Shown: positions 18,502 to 26,556 of the stretch, one piece after another
How the letters are laid out: the number at the start of each line of letters is the position of its first letter
Position numbering within the stretch: position 1 is the first letter of the stretch
Virus record (IMG/VR): IMGVR_UViG_3300048694_001005
Location: 116,566 to 180,565 of that record
Length of the DNA stretch: 64,000 nucleotides
Source: a virus
Strand: one strand, 5' to 3'
Notes under the pieces: generated by a model
What the model was told of the DNA's origin: nothing
What the model saw: only the letters and a program-made list of their open reading frames with translations
Database searches by the model: none
Program-made: the position numbers and the translations under genes

Positions 18502-19062
18502 ATGACTGCCATGGTTCAAATTGGCTACCAAGAATATGTGGGATTGACTGCTGATCTATGCAGGCAAATCGCTAATACAACTTGGCGACCTGACTATATC
18601 GTAGGTATTGCACGTGGTGGGTTAATTCCTGCTGTTTACATGAGTCAATACTTTGATGTGCCCATGCATAGTCTCAAGGTCAGCTTACGCCACGGCGCTG
18701 AAGATACCGAAAGCAATCTTTGGATGGCCGAAGATGCTTTTGGTTATGTGGACAAGGAAGAACGCGGCGATGAAGTAACGTGGAGCGATATAGAACGTCG
18801 CAAAAATATATTGATCGTAGATGATATAAACGACACTGGTGCAACGTTTAACTGGATACGTGACGACTGGCAATCTGGTTGTTTGGGTGCAAGGGCCCAG
18901 GACATTTGGAATGGTATTTGGGGCGGCAACGTAAGATTTGCAGTGTTGGTTAATAATGAAGCAAGCAGTTTTAAGGACATTAACTTCTCGGCTAGAACTG
19001 TAAATAAAGCTGATGATCCACAATGGCTAGTCTTTCCCTGGGAAGATTGGTGGAAAAATTAA
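18502..19062 (+). CDS. Phosphoribosyltransferase
   Basis: 186 residues of the type I PRTase fold. The PRPP-binding signature ILIVDDINDTGATF is at about residues 97-110 and an IARGGLIPA loop at about 36-44. The family moves purine or pyrimidine bases onto PRPP. It follows FolE by 1 nt, so it is probably part of the deazaguanine operon; salvage of the guanine displaced by DpdA would be a sensible role, but substrate residues cannot be read here. Starts at an ATG with a second ATG four codons in. Confidence 0.85.
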   Translation: MTAMVQIGYQEYVGLTADLCRQIANTTWRPDYIVGIARGGLIPAVYMSQYFDVPMHSLKVSLRHGAEDTESNLWMAEDAFGYVDKEERGDEVTWSDIERRKNILIVDDINDTGATFNWIRDDWQSGCLGARAQDIWNGIWGGNVRFAVLVNNEASSFKDINFSARTVNKADDPQWLVFPWEDWWKN

Positions 19063-19074
19063 AAGGACATAAAC

Positions 19075-19491
19075 ATGGCTATTTGGAAAATCACAAACCT
19101 TGAAAAGAAAAATGCAGTAGAAAGACAGTTTTGGACTCGAGAAGGAAAAACTATAACTAGGGAAGATGGTTTTAGATGGGGTATTTGGACCTGCGAAAGC
19201 GAATCTAAACCCGATATCAATTTGGATAATCCTGATGGTTACCAAGTAGGTTTTGGTGAGTGTGATTGGGAAATGGAAGAGATGCAGGATGGGTGTTGGA
19301 GTGACATCACATACCCAGAAGATATGACGGACGAAGAACAAGAAGCATGGCAGACAGCATGGGACGAAGACTTTTTTGAAGGTGTAGAAAAATTGGGATG
19401 GATTAATGATGAAACAGAATATTGGATATATGGTCCCATACAATTGACAAATGAAGATACCGGAGAAACTTATGATGGACAGTCAAATTAA
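19075..19491 (+). CDS. Acidic hypothetical phage protein
   Basis: 138 residues, strongly acidic and Trp-rich, starting MAIWKITNLEKKNAVERQFW. It resembles an uncharacterised family seen in T4-like phages of aquatic bacteria. A good AAAGGAC site precedes it. Its C-terminus overlaps the MazG-like start by 20 nt. The acidic surface might mimic nucleic acid, but that is speculation. Confidence 0.6.
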   Translation: MAIWKITNLEKKNAVERQFWTREGKTITREDGFRWGIWTCESESKPDINLDNPDGYQVGFGECDWEMEEMQDGCWSDITYPEDMTDEEQEAWQTAWDEDFFEGVEKLGWINDETEYWIYGPIQLTNEDTGETYDGQSN

Positions 19492-19762
19492 AAAGATTAA
19501 TGAAATCTTAACAATCACACAGGAAGAATGTGCAGAAGTTATTCAAGTCATAAGTAAAATACATCGCTTTGGTATTGGACATGAGCATGTTAGTAGTCAT
19601 CGTGGAATCACTAATACAGAAAAGCTGGAAGAAGAAGTTGGTGATTTACTGGCTATGATTGATCTGTTAATTGAGAATAAGATCCTGGCTACTGACAAAC
19701 TAAACGAAGCCAAACAGAAAAAGATTGAAAAATTGCATGTTTGGTCAGATATTTTTAAATGA
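19472..19762 (+). CDS. MazG-like nucleotide pyrophosphohydrolase
   Basis: 96 residues from the ATG at 19472, chosen for the GGAG 8 nt upstream; an ATG at 19451 is possible. The metal-binding pattern of all-alpha NTP pyrophosphatases is present: EECAEVIQ (about residue 14) and EEVGDLLAMID (about 55). Such enzymes hydrolyse NTPs, dNTPs or alarmones and are common in phages. It overlaps the next gene by ATGA. Confidence 0.7.
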   Translation: MMDSQIKKINEILTITQEECAEVIQVISKIHRFGIGHEHVSSHRGITNTEKLEEEVGDLLAMIDLLIENKILATDKLNEAKQKKIEKLHVWSDIFK

Positions 19763-20196
19763 TTGTATTTTGGTTTTTCTTATGGACACTATGCCTATAT
19801 TTCGTACATAGATTGGCACATGCTATCCCATTCATACAGACTATACATAACGATCATCATGCCTTTATAGCAAACAATACTCCACCTGTGTGGCAGTGGA
19901 ACAATTTGCTTTTGTTCAATGATACCTGGCTAAGTACATTGGATCTCTGGCTTACCGAAGTGTTACCTACGATTATCTTTGCTTGGTTAACAGGACAGTG
20001 GTGGATTATGGTATTTTATTATTTTTGGGCCGCGCTGTTGCAAGAAAGAATAGAACACAATCCACAATTTGATATCTTTCCAATATTACCTAGTGGATGC
20101 TGGCATTTGTTGCATCATGATAATTGCAGGGTTAACTTTGGTCCTTTCGTTGTAATATGGGATATAATTTTTGGGACTTACAAATGCTCGCAATAG
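19759..20196 (+). CDS. Membrane fatty acid hydroxylase / sterol desaturase-like protein
   Basis: 145 residues with about four hydrophobic segments and the eight-histidine pattern of membrane di-iron hydroxylases: HRLAH (17-21), HNDHH (30-34), a further His near residue 100 in ERIEH, and HLLHHD (115-120). The family hydroxylates or desaturates lipids in membranes. It is short for the family but keeps the His boxes. It sits between a MazG-like gene and a PP-loop gene in the modification locus and might remodel host membrane lipids. Substrate unknown. Confidence 0.7.
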   Translation: MIVFWFFLWTLCLYFVHRLAHAIPFIQTIHNDHHAFIANNTPPVWQWNNLLLFNDTWLSTLDLWLTEVLPTIIFAWLTGQWWIMVFYYFWAALLQERIEHNPQFDIFPILPSGCWHLLHHDNCRVNFGPFVVIWDIIFGTYKCSQ

Positions 20197-21068
20197 GTCA
20201 TAATGACTGGTTTCAAATTAGTTTGTCAAAAGGCGACATTTCTAATATTCAGTCCCCTTTTACAATTTCTTTCAATTTATCATCAAAAGTGCCTGACATG
20301 GATTTTAATTCTGCGGCTGACTATACTGCGCGGATAATTAATCAAAAATATAATAATTTACATCTATGTCTCAGTGGAGGCTTAGATAGTGAGTTTGTAG
20401 CTAAAGTGCTATTAAGAAACCAAATTCCTTTTACACCAGTGGTGGTAAATACGCCACACAATTCTGAAATCTGGTACGCACAAAAATTTTGTTATGAACA
20501 CAATCTTAAGCCTATAGTTTTTGATTTCTCTAGCAAAACGCAAGTGCAAAATAACTTTTATATGGGAGATTTAATTTGTTTAGCTTATGAAAAAGCTATT
20601 TCAATGAATTTACCAGTAGTTGAAGCACTTATATCTAATGTTATATCAAATTTATTACGGGATGACTCGATTAACTTAATAACAGGATTTGGAGACCCTT
20701 TGCCTATATCAAAAACATATGATGAACCCATGGGCGAAGTTGTAGAAATTAGTGATCACGATTATTATTTGGAATTGGAATATCAATCAAAACATCCCGG
20801 AGCTTTTTTCTCTTTTACTCCGGAACTCTTCAAATCAATGTTACAAAATATCGATACAACTCTCAATAGTCAGACAGCTAAGTCAAAGTTATATGACTTG
20901 CCGGTTAGACCTAAGTCTTTCTCATCTTTTGAATTTTGCAAGTACGTACTTGCGTCGCGAAATGCGGTCTATCAAAAAATAAATGAGAAGTTTCGTCGTT
21001 CCGACCAGTTGGCGTTTTTACAATTACCTAGATCAGAAGTTTATCAAATGTTGAGTGTCGATAAATAG
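20184..21068 (+). CDS. PP-loop ATP pyrophosphatase, asparagine-synthase-like
   Basis: 294 residues from the ATG at 20184, overlapping the upstream gene by 13 nt; an ATG at 20157 is also in frame. The PP-loop LCLSGGLDSEFV is at about residues 56-67. The family adenylates a carbonyl or carboxyl so that it can be replaced (QueC, TilS, ThiI, AsnB). It lies in the position where QueC would complete the preQ0 pathway, but the zinc-binding Cys cluster of QueC is absent. Two related PP-loop genes occur at 36571 and 58546. Substrate unknown. Confidence 0.65.
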   Translation: MLAIGHNDWFQISLSKGDISNIQSPFTISFNLSSKVPDMDFNSAADYTARIINQKYNNLHLCLSGGLDSEFVAKVLLRNQIPFTPVVVNTPHNSEIWYAQKFCYEHNLKPIVFDFSSKTQVQNNFYMGDLICLAYEKAISMNLPVVEALISNVISNLLRDDSINLITGFGDPLPISKTYDEPMGEVVEISDHDYYLELEYQSKHPGAFFSFTPELFKSMLQNIDTTLNSQTAKSKLYDLPVRPKSFSSFEFCKYVLASRNAVYQKINEKFRRSDQLAFLQLPRSEVYQMLSVDK

Positions 21069-21098
21069 ATGTACAGCGGTCTTTTGGCGTCATCCCGC

Positions 21099-21128
21099 TT
21101 TACGAAATTCTGCCGCCTATGCTATAAT
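21099..21128 (+). promoter_or_regulatory. Sigma70-type promoter
   Basis: An extended -10, TGCTATAAT (TATAAT at 21123-21128), with a weak TTTACG -35 18 bp upstream, just before the 58-aa gene and queD. Confidence 0.6.
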
Positions 21129-21147
21129 CTAACATAGGAGAAATAAC

Positions 21148-21324
21148 ATGGCACAAGAACTAACTTACGAAGAATGGCGTTCTCTAAATACTGTAGTAAT
21201 TGATACAGGTGTGAGCGCAGCATTGAAACAACTGCACAACATCGATGCAGACGCTGAGGTTGAATCAGCAATGCGACGAGAATATGAAGCCTATCTCGCT
21301 CATGAAACATCTAAGGGAGATTAA
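21148..21324 (+). CDS. Small hypothetical protein (58 aa)
   Basis: 58 residues, starting MAQELTYEEWRSLNTVV, acidic and helical, with an ATAGGAG site directly after a sigma70-type promoter. It ends 1 nt before queD and is probably cotranscribed with it. No known function. Confidence 0.65.
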   Translation: MAQELTYEEWRSLNTVVIDTGVSAALKQLHNIDADAEVESAMRREYEAYLAHETSKGD

Positions 21325-21325
21325 T

Positions 21326-21802
21326 ATGGCCAAATACATCAGCACAAAAACCTACAGACAAATCGGACCAGTAGCCTACCGTCAGTGGCGCGCCGATAGT
21401 CATTGCAATCTCGTCCATGGATACGCACTGAGTTTCCACTTTGAGTTTGAATGTGATACTCTGGATGCTAGAAACTGGTGCATGGATTTCGGTGGTCTCA
21501 AACCACTCAAAGACAAACTGGAAGAATGGTTTGATCATACCCTGCTAGTGGCAGAAGATGATCCTCAGCGCGAAGAATTAATTCGACTAGGCAAGTTAGG
21601 ACTAGCCAAGATCACTGAAGTGGAAAAGACTGGTTGCGAAGGTCTAGCGGATTTTCTCTATGAGTATGTAAACACCATTTTCCTGCCGCAATACGGCGCA
21701 GCCGAAGCTGAACGTATTTGGTGCTGTAGAGTAGAAGTTCGTGAAACTGACAGCAACATGGCTATGCGGGTGGGTCATAGGTCGGACGCTGAGTTTGAAT
21801 AA
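21326..21802 (+). CDS. queD: QueD-like 6-carboxytetrahydropterin synthase
   Basis: 158 residues from the ATG at 21326 (GGGAG upstream). QueD converts dihydroneopterin triphosphate to 6-carboxytetrahydropterin. T-fold hallmarks are the zinc strand SHCNLVHGYALSFHF (about 25-39), the MDFGGLK turn (about 55-61), FDHTLL (about 71) and a C-terminal IWCCRVEVRETDS where the family has VWETP. The usual HGH is HGY here, so one zinc ligand differs; this variant is common to phage homologues as far as I recall. It fits between FolE and QueE in the pathway. Confidence 0.85.
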   Translation: MAKYISTKTYRQIGPVAYRQWRADSHCNLVHGYALSFHFEFECDTLDARNWCMDFGGLKPLKDKLEEWFDHTLLVAEDDPQREELIRLGKLGLAKITEVEKTGCEGLADFLYEYVNTIFLPQYGAAEAERIWCCRVEVRETDSNMAMRVGHRSDAEFE

Positions 21803-22007
21803 AGAGTTTGTTCTTAAGTGGCTGTCACATGCCATCATTGTGGCGGCCACAGTAGCCAATGCATTTGACTTTGTACCCTTAAACAAAGTATTATTTTTAC
21901 TTGGCTGCGTTTTATGGACTTGGGTAGGTTTGATTTGGCGGCAACCTAGTTTATGGACACTCAATATATTTTGTGGTTTGATTTACGTTATAGGATTAAT
22001 TAAATGA
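21795..22007 (+). CDS. Small integral membrane protein
   Basis: About 70 residues from a TTG at 21795 that overlaps the queD stop; an in-frame ATG at 21741 would lengthen it inside queD. It is strongly hydrophobic, with two to three predicted membrane spans (AIIVAATVANAF, VLFLLGCVLWTWVGLIW, IFCGLIYVIGLI). A small holin-like or membrane-modulating protein is possible; nothing diagnostic. It overlaps the next gene by ATGA. Confidence 0.5.
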   Translation: MNKEFVLKWLSHAIIVAATVANAFDFVPLNKVLFLLGCVLWTWVGLIWRQPSLWTLNIFCGLIYVIGLIK

Positions 22008-22297
22008 AATTGTTTGATCGATGGTTTATGAAAAAGTTTCGCTGGGCGTGGCAACATAGGCACGATGACGGTATTGAACCAGCAGTGCGTTCAACCGCAT
22101 CAATTGAAGAGGATAATCATAATCTAACTGATGGCGTAACCATTTACCTTAAACAAGTTATAGGTGGTAGATTAGTTTCTTTCCGCACTTACGATCGTAA
22201 GATGGATGAAAACAACACAAGAACCTATGTTATTACAGAAGATCAAAATTTTGAGCTGGAGTTAGGTAAGATTATTACACTGGAGAGCATGAGATAA
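22004..22297 (+). CDS. Hypothetical protein, first of a tandem pair
   Basis: 97 residues. The C-terminal half (GGRLVSFRTYDRKMDENNTR...ITLESMR) is clearly related to the product of the next gene, so the two arose by duplication. The N-terminus is basic with several Trp. It overlaps its neighbours by 4 and 1 nt. Function unknown. Confidence 0.6.
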   Translation: MKLFDRWFMKKFRWAWQHRHDDGIEPAVRSTASIEEDNHNLTDGVTIYLKQVIGGRLVSFRTYDRKMDENNTRTYVITEDQNFELELGKIITLESMR

Positions 22298-22617
22298 TGG
22301 GAAACTGGACTTTTACTGGTTGGTTTAGTAAAAACAAAAATAGGAATTTGGTTGGTTCCTCGTCGACAACATCACCTATGGTTTTTATGAATGCTCAAAC
22401 TGCGGGTCCAACGTCTGATAGAGATAAATTTATCAACGCTAATGGAATTACATTTACCGTTTACCCTGCAACTGGTGGTCATATTGTAGAATTTAGATCC
22501 TATGACTCTACAATGGATAGATTAACAACACGGTTGCATGTTATCCCAGAGGGCGAAGAATTCGCTCAACGGATAGCAGAAACTGTTACTTTGGAATGTT
22601 TGAGAGGAAAACAATGA
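22297..22617 (+). CDS. Hypothetical protein, second of a tandem pair
   Basis: 106 residues. Shares GGHIVEFRSYDSTMDRLTTR and VTLECLR with the upstream protein. It is a small compact beta-rich domain of a kind seen in other aquatic T4-like phages. It overlaps queE by ATGA, so it is translated with the deazaguanine genes, but no role is known. Confidence 0.6.
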   Translation: MGNWTFTGWFSKNKNRNLVGSSSTTSPMVFMNAQTAGPTSDRDKFINANGITFTVYPATGGHIVEFRSYDSTMDRLTTRLHVIPEGEEFAQRIAETVTLECLRGKQ

Positions 22618-23459
22618 GCAAAATTAAGATTGCAGAGCTGTTCTACAGTATACAGGGAGAGGGCAGATACATGGGTGTGCCCAGTGTTTTCCTTAGAACC
22701 TTTGGTTGTAACTTTACTTGTAGTGGCTTTGGCATGCCGATTGGACAAAAGTCCACAGAGCGTGATGCGATTGCAGAACGTATTGATGAATATAAAAATT
22801 ATAATGAATTACCTTTGGTTTCTACAGGTTGCGACAGTTTCGCCAGTTGGGACGTGAGATTTAAACATCTTAGTCCAGTAATAGATACCAATGACATTGC
22901 AACAAAAATAATTGATATATTGCCCTACAAGGCCTGGCGTGATGAGCATTTGGTTATTACTGGCGGTGAGCCACTACTGGGTTGGCAGCGTAGCTATCCA
23001 GACTTGTTGAATCATCCATTAATGATCAACCTTAAAGAACTTACTTTTGAAACTAATGGAACGCAGCCCTTAAGTGACGAATTCGCACAGTATCTAATTG
23101 ACAAATGGTTGTATCGCAAAGACAGTTTGACTTTTAGTGTCAGTCCAAAATTGTCGGCATCTGGCGAATGTTGGTGTGACGCTATTAAACCTGAGATTGT
23201 AGTGGACTATGAGCGGCATGGTTACACGTATCTTAAGTTTGTAGTATCTACTGAAATGGATGTCAAAGAAGCATTGCAGGCAGTATCAGAATATCGTGCA
23301 GCGGGATTTACGGGTCCGGTATATTTGATGCCAGTGGGCGGAGTTGAAAGTGTTTATTCACTTAACAATAGGCGGGTTGCAGAGCTAGCTATGAAACATG
23401 GGCTACGCTACAGTGACAGATTACAAGTGCCGCTTTTCAAGAATGCATGGGGAACCTAA
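22614..23459 (+). CDS. queE: 7-carboxy-7-deazaguanine synthase (QueE), variant cluster loop
   Basis: 281 residues. QueE is a radical-SAM enzyme forming the 7-deazaguanine core. FYSIQGEGRYMGVPSVFLRTFGC at the start and the TGGEPLL motif (about 119-125) are diagnostic. The usual CxxxCxxC is altered: C32 and C36 are present, but the residue at the third position is Phe39. A GCDSFASWD motif, equivalent to the canonical CDTxxxW, supplies C73 after a ~36-residue insertion. The enzyme is therefore probably intact with a long cluster loop. The start overlaps the previous stop (ATGA). Confidence 0.88.
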   Translation: MSKIKIAELFYSIQGEGRYMGVPSVFLRTFGCNFTCSGFGMPIGQKSTERDAIAERIDEYKNYNELPLVSTGCDSFASWDVRFKHLSPVIDTNDIATKIIDILPYKAWRDEHLVITGGEPLLGWQRSYPDLLNHPLMINLKELTFETNGTQPLSDEFAQYLIDKWLYRKDSLTFSVSPKLSASGECWCDAIKPEIVVDYERHGYTYLKFVVSTEMDVKEALQAVSEYRAAGFTGPVYLMPVGGVESVYSLNNRRVAELAMKHGLRYSDRLQVPLFKNAWGT

Positions 23460-23470
23460 AAGGAAAAATT

Positions 23471-24172
23471 ATGTCTTTAACTATTAAAATGATTACATTA
23501 TTGAAAAATCTTTTAAACACACAACAATCAGTAGCTACGCCGCCTAAAGCTGCGCCGGCTAAAGCTGCACCACCTAAAATTAGGAAAAAATCTAATAAAT
23601 TGACTAAGAAGCAAATAAGAATTATAGAATCATTAGAGGGACACCAATTGCCTATTAATATAGCAACTGGTGCAGATAATGCAGTTGGTCATTATGTTGA
23701 AAATTGGTTAGAAAATCAAGGCATCCCAATTGATAAATTTGCTGTTTGCGATTTGGCTGATGGCAAGGAGATCAAAACAAGGAAAAAAAGCAGCAGTGCC
23801 AAACACACCGTTGGGATTATGACATATGACAAAATTAATTGGTGTTCCTATGATACAAGCGATGTCAAGAAAAAACTTACATACCAAATAAGATTGGAAT
23901 GGAATGAACAGTTTTTTACCATAGACAAGGTTCAGTTCATGGATTTTAGAGATAAAGAAATACAGAAATTGCTTAAAAAAAGATATGATGCTTCTAAAGC
24001 AGCAGTAATTGCTGCTCAAAAGAATGGGTTTATCCGGCACAATTCATATGGTGATTTTGAGTATAAAGACGGTAACTGCTTTGCCTTTAGACTTCCAGAT
24101 GCGATTATGAAGCAAATTATTTCAATGTCAAAATCTTCTGGCTCGAGAAAAAATATATTTGATATCAAGTAA
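23471..24172 (+). CDS. Putative restriction-endonuclease-like (PD-(D/E)xK) protein
   Basis: 233 residues from the ATG at 23471 (AAAGGA upstream). After an Ala/Pro/Lys-rich linker (18-40) the core shows GHYVENWLENQGIP...VCDLADGKEIKTRK (about 77-110), where D...EIK looks like the active site of MutH/MvaI-type nucleases. It lies just after QueE; a phage nuclease tolerant of the phage's own modified DNA would fit, but that is inference. No target can be predicted. Confidence 0.45.
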   Translation: MSLTIKMITLLKNLLNTQQSVATPPKAAPAKAAPPKIRKKSNKLTKKQIRIIESLEGHQLPINIATGADNAVGHYVENWLENQGIPIDKFAVCDLADGKEIKTRKKSSSAKHTVGIMTYDKINWCSYDTSDVKKKLTYQIRLEWNEQFFTIDKVQFMDFRDKEIQKLLKKRYDASKAAVIAAQKNGFIRHNSYGDFEYKDGNCFAFRLPDAIMKQIISMSKSSGSRKNIFDIK

Positions 24173-24184
24173 AAAAGGATCCAA

Positions 24185-24526
24185 ATGTTTGACTATTTCA
24201 AAAAGCTATTTGGCAAGAAAACAAAAACCACAAAGGAACTGGCCACAGAACGTGGTGAGCCATATGTTAATGTATTAAGTGTGGATATTGATCCTAAAAG
24301 TCCCAAGACTGGTAGTTTTGAATTAGATTGGAATATTCACTTTATAGAACTGTTGCGTAAAAGTGGGTATGTAGGCAAAACGCAAGAACAAGTTATAGAT
24401 CAATGGTTTAACGACGTTTGCAGAAATGTGGTGTTGGAAAGCTATGAGCAAGAGCAAGCGGATCCTGCTAATCGCTCATTCGTTACCCGCAAACCTGTGG
24501 ATAAAAATCGTAGCGAAATTGGTTAG
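24185..24526 (+). CDS. Conserved hypothetical phage protein
   Basis: 113 residues, starting MFDYFKKLFGKK, then a segment GEPYVNVLSVDIDPKSPKTGSFELDWN. It resembles an uncharacterised family in T4-like phages of aquatic bacteria. It has an AAAAGGA site and sits before a strong promoter. Function unknown. Confidence 0.6.
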   Translation: MFDYFKKLFGKKTKTTKELATERGEPYVNVLSVDIDPKSPKTGSFELDWNIHFIELLRKSGYVGKTQEQVIDQWFNDVCRNVVLESYEQEQADPANRSFVTRKPVDKNRSEIG

Positions 24527-24533
24527 ATTCTAC

Positions 24534-24562
24534 TTGACTGCATAATTATATGCTGCTATTAT
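24534..24562 (+). promoter_or_regulatory. Near-consensus sigma70 promoter, leaderless start
   Basis: TTGACT, 17 bp, TATTAT. The -10 ends 6 nt before the RNase H start codon at 24569, so transcription should begin at the ATG itself. Confidence 0.8.
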
Positions 24563-24568
24563 AGCTGC

Positions 24569-25558
24569 ATGACTAGATACCTTATTGTTGACTTAGCGAA
24601 TACATTTTTCCGTGCCCGGCATGCCGCACATCGCAGTGCTGACATGTGGGATCGGTTAGGCTTTGCGGTACATGTGTCACTGGCTAGTATAGCCAAATGT
24701 TGGCGTGAGCAACGAGCTGATCATTGTGTAATTTGCTTGGAAGGTAGATCCTGGCGCAAGGACTTTTATAAGCCCTACAAAGCTAATCGTGCTGTAGCTC
24801 GCGCAGCCCTTACCGAAACAGAGCAGGAAGAAGATAAACTGTTTTGGGAAGCTTTTGATAATCTCAAAACATTCCTTGCTGAAAAATCTAACTGTACTGT
24901 ATTGCATCATAAAGAGCTTGAAGCTGATGATTTGATTGCAGGTTGGATTCGCAATCATCCCAACGATCATCACACCATTGTTAGCAGTGACAGTGACTTC
25001 CATCAACTACTTGCAGAAAATGTGAACCAATACAATGGTATTGCAGAAGAACTGCATACCCTAACAGGGATCTTTGATGATCGTGGTCGCGCAGTAGTTG
25101 ACAAGAAAACTAAAGAACCCAAGAAGATACCGGATCCCAAGTGGATTCTGTTTGAAAAATGTATGCGTGGTGATCCTACTGATAACGTGTTCAGTGCATT
25201 TCCTGGTGTGCGTGAAAAAGGCAGCAAGAACCGCGTTGGGTTACGCGAAGCATTTGCTGATAAAAACAGCAAGGGATTTGCTTGGAATAATCTCATGCTC
25301 CAACGATGGCTTGATCACAACAAAGAAGAACATCGCGTTTTGGATGATTACAATCGCAATGTGACATTAGTTGATTTGACCGCACAACCTGATGGTATTA
25401 AACTTAAGATTGATGAAACAATTCAAAACGTCCAGCCTAAGAATTCAAAAATGGTAGGTGCAAACTTTTTGAAATTCTGCGGCAAATATGAACTAAAACG
25501 CATCAGTGACCAAGTGGAAAGATATGTTGAATTTCTCCAAGCTGCTTACAAAAAATAA
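24569..25558 (+). CDS. rnh: RNase H / 5'-3' exonuclease (T4 Rnh type)
   Basis: 329 residues of the FEN-1/T4 RNase H family, which removes RNA primers from lagging-strand fragments. Metal-binding acidic residues show as LIVDLANTFFRA (about 5-16), LEADDLIAGW (about 117-126) and SSDSDFHQLL (about 138-147). DPTDNVFSAFPGV (about 209) marks the helix-hairpin region. The start sits at the predicted transcription start of a strong promoter and lacks a ribosome site. It overlaps the next gene by 35 nt. Confidence 0.88.
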   Translation: MTRYLIVDLANTFFRARHAAHRSADMWDRLGFAVHVSLASIAKCWREQRADHCVICLEGRSWRKDFYKPYKANRAVARAALTETEQEEDKLFWEAFDNLKTFLAEKSNCTVLHHKELEADDLIAGWIRNHPNDHHTIVSSDSDFHQLLAENVNQYNGIAEELHTLTGIFDDRGRAVVDKKTKEPKKIPDPKWILFEKCMRGDPTDNVFSAFPGVREKGSKNRVGLREAFADKNSKGFAWNNLMLQRWLDHNKEEHRVLDDYNRNVTLVDLTAQPDGIKLKIDETIQNVQPKNSKMVGANFLKFCGKYELKRISDQVERYVEFLQAAYKK

Positions 25559-26219
25559 ACGTAAAGACCTAAAATGGTTTGATGGTGAAGTGACGTGCGT
25601 CAATGCTGGTCCAGGCGCCGAAGAAAGTTTTTTTGAAAAGTTATTCAAACGACCTGCACCACTGATCCACAAAGATGATCGCAGGCTAGTGGGTAATTTC
25701 CTTAAACCCAATTTGGAACAAGGTCCCTGGATCGCAGGAGGTGCTCCGCTGCGTTGGTATCAAAACTTGTCTGTGGGTGATCATGATATTGATGTGTTTT
25801 TTGCCAACCAACAGCAGTTTGATGAACTATCAGAAATCGTTACTAAGCGACTGAGCGGATACATACTGTTCAATAGTGAACATGCACTAACGCTCAAGGC
25901 CTACGTAAATAATTTGGATTACAAGGTTCAATTGATCAAAAAATTCCGACCATCACTGGCTGATCTTTTGGATAATTTTGATATTACAGTATGCAAAATT
26001 GCCACAGATGGTGAATACTGGGTCAAGGGCCAAGACTTTGATCGTGATCTAGCTGCACGGGCATTGGTATTACACAATGAATTGAGGCCGGACAGCATTA
26101 AACGAGTGGTAAAATATATGCTGTATGGCTATGAGCCCAGCAATGAATTACTGGACCAAATTTACAACAACGCAGACCTACAGGTGAAATTTAGCGATGA
26201 TGAAGACTATAGAATGTGA
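25524..26219 (+). CDS. Nucleotidyltransferase-fold protein
   Basis: 231 residues from the ATG at 25524. The stretch WIAGGAPLRWYQ...VGDHDIDVFF (about 66-90) matches the GG(x)nDxD signature of the pol beta-like nucleotidyltransferase superfamily (CCA-adding enzymes, poly(A) polymerases). A KVQLIKKFRP strand follows at about 138 where a third carboxylate would be expected but is not evident. Given the tRNA array with some genes lacking encoded CCA, a tRNA-end role is possible but unproven. Confidence 0.5.
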   Translation: MLNFSKLLTKNKRKDLKWFDGEVTCVNAGPGAEESFFEKLFKRPAPLIHKDDRRLVGNFLKPNLEQGPWIAGGAPLRWYQNLSVGDHDIDVFFANQQQFDELSEIVTKRLSGYILFNSEHALTLKAYVNNLDYKVQLIKKFRPSLADLLDNFDITVCKIATDGEYWVKGQDFDRDLAARALVLHNELRPDSIKRVVKYMLYGYEPSNELLDQIYNNADLQVKFSDDEDYRM

Positions 26220-26556
26220 TGAGCGGTATGGTGGTGTGTTGGCCTGGAGTCGCATCGACCCCAAACCCGTGTTAGTGCATGATACCAAGACTGGACAATA
26301 TATCACGTGTTGGAATGGTGCGGCCTTTCCCAGACGTGTTGGACTGGTATTAGCAGCCAAGTTTCTTTTTGGGTTGTACCCATCGCCGTCAGTGGTTAAG
26401 GAACTAGCCCAGGAATGTGCAGGTCTAAAGATGAAACTTAACCTTAGCAAAGTAGAGAATAGCATCGCCGCTGCCATTTTAATCTTGCGAAATAACACAG
26501 AGGATCGCAAGGATGTTTTGCGATGGTTTGATAAACGTAACGCAATGGAGGTTTAA
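26197..26556 (+). CDS. Hypothetical protein
   Basis: 119 residues with ATGs at 26197 and 26200; it overlaps the upstream gene by 23 nt. The N-terminal half is beta-rich (YGGVLAWSRIDPKPVLVHD), the C-terminal half helical. It appears to belong to the same early operon as the nucleotidyltransferase. Not recognised. Confidence 0.5.
   Translation: MMKTIECDERYGGVLAWSRIDPKPVLVHDTKTGQYITCWNGAAFPRRVGLVLAAKFLFGLYPSPSVVKELAQECAGLKMKLNLSKVENSIAAAILILRNNTEDRKDVLRWFDKRNAMEV

Noticed and set aside
20184-21068. QueC
   Set aside because: PP-loop present, but the zinc-binding CxxC cluster and other QueC residues are missing.
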